This document shows positions 60,224 to 64,000 of a stretch of DNA of 64,000 bases, in pieces. Position 1 is the first letter of the stretch, and the number at the start of each line of letters is the position of its first letter. Made by a program: the position numbers and the translations under genes. The notes beneath the pieces are model-generated. The model saw nothing but the letters and a program-made list of their open reading frames with translations, had not been told where the DNA came from and did not search any database. The stretch spans positions 372,001 to 436,000 of the forward strand of contig CANTFL010001407.1 in the NCBI GenBank assembly GCA_947650285.1, given 5' to 3'. Origin of the DNA: Hyaloperonospora brassicae. Its lineage: Eukaryota > Oomycota > Peronosporomycetes > Peronosporales > Peronosporaceae.

Positions 60224-60780
60224 GGTGCACAACACCGTCACGAGGACGAGATTGGGGGGTCTTGTTTACAAACTCGGTGCGGTTGTCAGATCGTAGACAC
60301 TTATTGCTCTCTCACCACTAATGCTTGTACATGGTCTTGGAAGACTCAATCCTTCTTGGAACTTTGCTCTTCTTCTTGAGGTGGTATGTTAAAGCATACT
60401 TTGAGTGGTAGTCAACGATGGTGAGCACATGCTTTGCGACACCTTTTGACTCCGTCTATGCTGGTCTTATCACTTCCGTTTGCACAAATTCCAGCTCACG
60501 GGACATCTATGTCTGCAAACGAGACGTTAATTGCGCCACCGTTTGCTTTTTTAACCATTTACTGCATAGCGCTTTAGTAGTGGAAGATGTAATTAAATAT
60601 TAGTCTTCACGCGCTGCGTTTTTGCCAGCGCGTCTTTGTATAAGTGGCTTATGCGAGAGTGCCACATATTGCGCCGTTTCCTGTTGAAGATCTAGCATGT
60701 AGGACTTGCCAACCTTCCTCTCCGAGGCGATTGCTTGATTCTTGTTCCAAATGATATAGACGTGCGCTCAAATTCAACTT
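60224..60780 (-). pseudogene. Copia integrase, N-terminal and core part
   Basis: At 60600-60780 the frame gives VEFERTSI, then IASERKVGKSYMLDLQQETA, which is the region linking copia protease to the integrase zinc domain (E-F-x-x-x-x-C, then G-K-x-Y-x-L). The core with its catalytic aspartates should lie in 60224-60600; I could trace only isolated words because of frameshifts. Confidence 0.6.
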
Positions 60781-61159
60781 TGAGCCCTCATTCTGCAAAC
60801 TTGCCGACGAATAGTAGTAGCTGATAAACGTAAATTATGTGAAAACCGTCCAACATCCGAGTGCTCTTGCCTTCATTGCCCGTAAAGCGCATCGACCCAT
60901 TTCCTGCTTTATGGATCTTATTGCCGTCCGCAATGGTTATATCAATACTTGTCACCATGTCCTTGTAAGAGAACAATTCTTTTCGGTGAGGCGTCATCGG
61001 TGCCGTTCCACTACTGTCGATCAGCCACCCTGATGATAGACTTTCTCCAGCGGCGAAGAAAGGGTACCCGTCATCCTTTCTCGGTCCCTGCATGTCCAGG
61101 CAGTCCCTCTTCATTTGGGCAAGCGTGTCACAATTAAGGCAGTTGCTTAAAAACCCCAC
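60781..61159 (-). pseudogene. Copia zinc knuckle and aspartic protease
   Basis: CLNCDTLAQMKRDC is the C-x2-C-x4-H-x4-C knuckle with the histidine changed to glutamine. It is followed by GWLIDSSGTAPMTPHRKELF, the copia protease motif W-L-x-D-S-G-A-x-x-H-M (here DSSGTAPM, so the D-S-G has an inserted serine and the histidine is proline), and SIDITIADGNKIHKAGNGSM, the G-x-G strand. Knuckle, then protease, is the standard order. The changes suggest loss of function. Confidence 0.8.
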
Positions 61160-61324
61160 TTATATTTTTTTAGACGGTGTCCTTTAGTTCGTTATTCCTG
61201 CCGCCCTTGTCGAAGCTTGCATTCTTCGAATCGCCCCTATACGTAGTAGCCTTCAGCGTGCGTCCCATGGCTTCCTAATTGTCCTGTCGCTCATATTCCT
61301 TAAACATCTTCTCCTTCACCACAA

Positions 61325-61760
61325 TTAATGTGACGTACATGGCTTTCTCCACGATCGATGCGATGAGCTCGTACTCAGCAGTCTGTCTGCAGAGCCAAAT
61401 GACGAGTTGCCGAGCCTCCTCAACCGGATCAGCCAGAGACTGAAGACCAACGATAATTCATCGAACTTGTCCAGGTGCTTGGTCATCTTTATGCCGGCGT
61501 CCATCTTGCAATTATGAAGGAGGCGGGTCATCTTTACTCGATTCGGCATGGTCGTGTGATTGTAGAACTCACGCAGCGTAATCTATGCCTGGATAGCCGT
61601 CGTTACCGACCGAATATTGGTAAGATGCTCCAGGGCAATGCCTTGAACAATCAATTTCAGTGCCTTCATGTCTTTCAGCATGCATTTAATGTCCATCTCT
61701 GCATCAGGCTTAGCCATCTGATGGTGCGCTAGCAGTTCCTTCCTTGTCAGCTTCATTCGT
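61325..61760 (-). pseudogene. Copia Gag (UBN2-type) fragment
   Basis: Frame pieces read ELLAHHQMAKPDAEMDIKCM, then KALKLIVQGIALEHLTNIRS and KMTRLLHNCKMDAGIKMTKH and FDELSLVFSLWL. This is the Gag polyprotein pattern of copia elements (A-x-x-x-I-x-x-x-L-x-x-x-x-L, then a helix with M-x-x-H-L-x-x-F-x-x-L). A stop after IQA and a frame change near 61400 break it. Confidence 0.7.
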
Positions 61761-61868
61761 ATGACGATCTACGAATAGAAGTAGTTGTCGCTCCCGAGGA
61801 TGACTTTAGCCTTCTTCGCAGACATGTGGGAGGCGGGTATTTTCTTTTGCGTCTTTTGCGGCTTTTAC

Positions 61869-62051
61869 ATTCTGAAAAGATGTTTAAGGAAGAAGGCTAA
61901 TTGTAAAGTCAGTCTACGCTTGGTCCTTAGTTCGCAAACTATAATTGCTAGTCTAAGCCTTCTGCATTCTTCTATTACAGTTTAGTTATCACCACATCGC
62001 GCATTACTTGTGGTATAGAGCATGTAAGCAATCGCCGGTGTAATCTCAACA
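61869..62051 (-). repeat. 5' LTR of the copia element
   Basis: On the minus strand it starts TGTTGAGATTACACCGGCG at 62051 and ends CTTTTCAGA near 61869. It shares TTCGCAAACTATAATTGCTA and CACATCGCGCATTACTTGTG with the 3' LTR. No TGG-type primer site is obvious just inside it. Confidence 0.82.
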
Positions 62052-62056
62052 ATGTT

Positions 62057-62754
62057 GCCGCCACGACTCGATATAAAGTCATGCGACTCTTTGCAAAGCT
62101 AAAAAAGATCGTGCAGTCTGCTATTTTCGTGAGACGAGCTCAGGACACCACGAAAGAGCGGTACTTGACTCATTCTGGAGTTTTGAATGGAACACGTCAT
62201 CTTCGCATTGGTATCAAGCGTCTTTAGATCGACGATCTTCCACACTGCAGGCGTCTGATCGACTGCGCGCCCAGGATGCATATAAATGTCGTCAGCAGTC
62301 TTTTTTGTAAGTGTCATTCGATCAGCAATTTAGCAGACAAATATATCGCGAGGATGTCGTTGTTATAGTACGTCGTTGTCATCGCACATGTATAAATATG
62401 CAAAGGCCATATGAGAGATTTGCTCAGCGATGGTTATGATGCGAGTTAATTTGACTTATTAAGTAATGTCAAAATGCACAACACTCAATCATCATTCCCT
62501 TACCCGTTCTCAAATTGCTTAAAAGACTATGTAGGTACGGAGAACGTGTGCAAATTACAATTGCAATAACAAAATATCCGCGGTGATCGTCTGATAATAA
62601 AAAGTAGTGCGCCATCCACCACAGTGAGGACAATTTAACTTTCAAAGTGAGGTGCAGGATTGGACAGCTTGTGCTGGGTAAACCCTTATAAAAAATGTAC
62701 TCATGTGTAAAAAAATTCGATGTGCAAATGCAGCGATAAGCAATATGAATTATC
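62057..62754. other. Spacer between copia and family B element
   Basis: The minus-strand frame 62099-62317 (DDIYMHPGRAVDQTPAVWKI, then FRGVLSSSHENSRLHDLF) is coding-like but unrecognised. Nothing else was seen. Confidence 0.4.
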
Positions 62755-63201
62755 TGTAACAGGGCACGCCTTGTGTCAATTCGACACTAGGTTGTGTCGC
62801 CCGACGTCACGCACACATGGCGTGAGGAAGCGCAGCGAATTAGGCAGAACTCGAAAGTTCTGTCGAAGGTTAAAAGTAGAACTCTATTTAATATAGTTAT
62901 GTTTCTTAATAAATCGTCTTTTGTCTTGAGCTAACTATATTAAACTACAATCTCCTATGTGGGTTTCTCGCTCACGACCCATTGCACGCGTCCAGCAGCG
63001 ATTGGTGGTTAATCTGGTTGATGTACCGTGAACATCAACCATCAGGTGGAGCAACCCATCAAAGAAATATTACGCTCGAAGGTAATATTCATTCTACCTT
63101 ACTCCTTACGAGCAAAGTCAATTGAACATTATCTAAATAGACAGGGTTCAAAAATTGATACGAAGATATTAATTTTTATATAACGGGCTCACCCCGTTAC
63201 A
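62755..63201 (+). repeat. 5' LTR of a family B element
   Basis: TGTAACAGGGCAC at 62755 and CCCCGTTACA at 63201 are the tips. Flanks TTATC (62750-62754) and TCATC (63202-63206) agree at only 4 of 5, as expected if the right flank is internal sequence rather than target. Perfect hairpins: 62773-62787, 62807-62825, 62845-62862 (CAGAACT, CGAA loop), 62887-62944 (13-bp arms TTTAATATAGTTA), 63016-63040, 63066-63089 and 63181-63199. The arms lie where those of 59829-60218 lie but differ in sequence. Confidence 0.8.
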
Positions 63202-64000
63202 TCATCCCCCCTTAACCATCAGTCACTACAGTGAGTGATTGGTTTAATGGTTACAAAGTGACAACCGTTGGGTCATGCTGTAGGAAAGGAAGCACTTGTT
63301 GGTTCTGCCCAACGCATTCAGCCTTTCAGCGCATGACGAGTTCGTCCATGTGCTGCGCGAACAAGTCCGCCAGTGTATCGACTGCACATATGCGTGCAGC
63401 CGGAAAACAAGCTGTCCAAGACTCAGCAGCAGGTGTCAAGTCACCTGAAGCTGCCACTAATCAGCCTACAACTATCGTAGTTGCAGAAGCACGTAATCAT
63501 CCACGTGCTGATTCTTCACCCGCAGCTTCGACTGCGGGAGGTAGTCCCATATACCAAGATTTCGACATAGGTGGTCTATTATGGCGAGTCGGATTCCCTA
63601 TCCGACTTAAAGCCGTGCGCAGAGCCCAACCGCAAGGTTGCGAAATCGATGACTGCTACGCCTCGCGGCAGTCTTGATAAAGACTTACGCCATTATATGT
63701 TCGGTTCATCCGAAGATACTGTGAACCCGTCGCCGGGATCAAACCGATCGCGCTCATATTCGTACGAGGCGAGTGCAAACATTAGGACGTACGTCTTCAT
63801 GACAATTTTGATGACTCTTCGCGGAGTCATCGTAGCCATTGCCGCAGCAACACTAGGTATTGAGGCGATCGTGGGGCTAGCTCTCCTGTTGGCACCACGC
63901 AGCAGGAGCAGGATCGCAACGCGTTGCGATCTGCTCCTGAGAACAAGCCATGGATGCCTACCTAAAGCGAGTTGAGACAGTGGTATGCTTATACCATTGG
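63202..64000 (+). pseudogene. Internal 5' region / Gag start of the family B element
   Basis: Sequence following the LTR runs off the window edge. Plus-strand frames 63231-63677 (148 codons: AAGKQAVQDSAAGVKSPEAA) and 63571-63975 (SLDKDLRHYMFGSSEDTVNP) overlap, and near 63950 an ATG starts MDAYLKRVETV, which resembles oomycete gypsy Gag. Frame changes make it uncertain which frame was used. At least ten perfect hairpins occur, e.g. 63519-63538, 63587-63607, 63810-63831, 63903-63939 and 63981-63996. The C-rich stretch CATCCCCCCTTAACC follows the LTR; read on the other strand it would look like a polypurine tract, so the opposite orientation is not excluded. Confidence 0.45.

Larger units (their letters stand above)
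56433..62051 (-). mobile_element. Ty1/copia retrotransposon, decayed, nearly complete
   Basis: ATGTT flanks it exactly at 56428-56432 and 62052-62056, a 5-bp target duplication. The LTRs (61869-62051 and 56433-56664) have tips of the type TGTTG...CAACA. Between them, on the minus strand, lie gag, zinc knuckle, protease, integrase, RT and RNase H, the copia order (integrase before RT). Two solo LTRs interrupt it, at 58303-59390 (family A) and 59829-60218 (family B). Without them it is about 4.1 kb. Stops, frameshifts and an altered RT active site show it is dead. Confidence 0.88.

Overview
The window looks like repeat-rich accessory DNA from an oomycete, most probably Peronosporales (Phytophthora or a downy mildew). 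It is AT-rich. It is packed with decayed Ty3/gypsy and Ty1/copia retrotransposons whose remaining protein motifs fit oomycete-type elements: chromodomain integrase, a second RNase H, and a copia protease of the WLIDS-type. It has almost no intact host coding sequence. The organism call rests on recognising these families by eye; no database search was possible.

Layout. 1-930 holds a worn LINE 3' end. 4307-16772 is one old, nearly complete Ty3/gypsy element on the minus strand (gag, protease, RT, RNase H, second RNase H, integrase, chromodomain). It is broken by a nested solo LTR in the protease (11745-12981) and a 223-bp hairpin-rich insertion in the integrase (7256-7478). 16800-18620 is a pile of related LTRs, including an inverted one. 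18630-35460 is AT-rich DNA without recognisable genes. 35469-42480 carries three DNA-transposon-like elements with long terminal inverted repeats. One of them (38255-39464) encloses two pieces of unrelated host genes, adenylate kinase and 3-hydroxyacyl-CoA dehydratase. 44692-45114 encodes the only plausible host-type protein, a short basic/leucine-zipper-like polypeptide that may itself be truncated. 56433-62051 is a minus-strand Ty1/copia element with a perfect 5-bp target duplication, split by two solo LTRs. 62755-64000 is the start of another LTR element that runs off the window.

Retrotransposon parts are decayed (frameshifts, stops, altered active sites), so little here should make a working protein. 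The insertion order can be read: the gypsy element predates the solo LTR in its protease, and the copia element predates its two solo LTRs.

The most unusual signals are: (1) LTR family B (copies at 43514, 47069, 59829 and 62755), which is built almost wholly of consecutive perfect hairpins that keep their positions while their sequences change on both arms, and the hairpins continue into the internal region; (2) the gene-fragment-carrying TIR element; (3) a 626-bp LTR core that is identical between the two gypsy LTRs while their outer parts are only roughly 70% alike, which suggests gene conversion.
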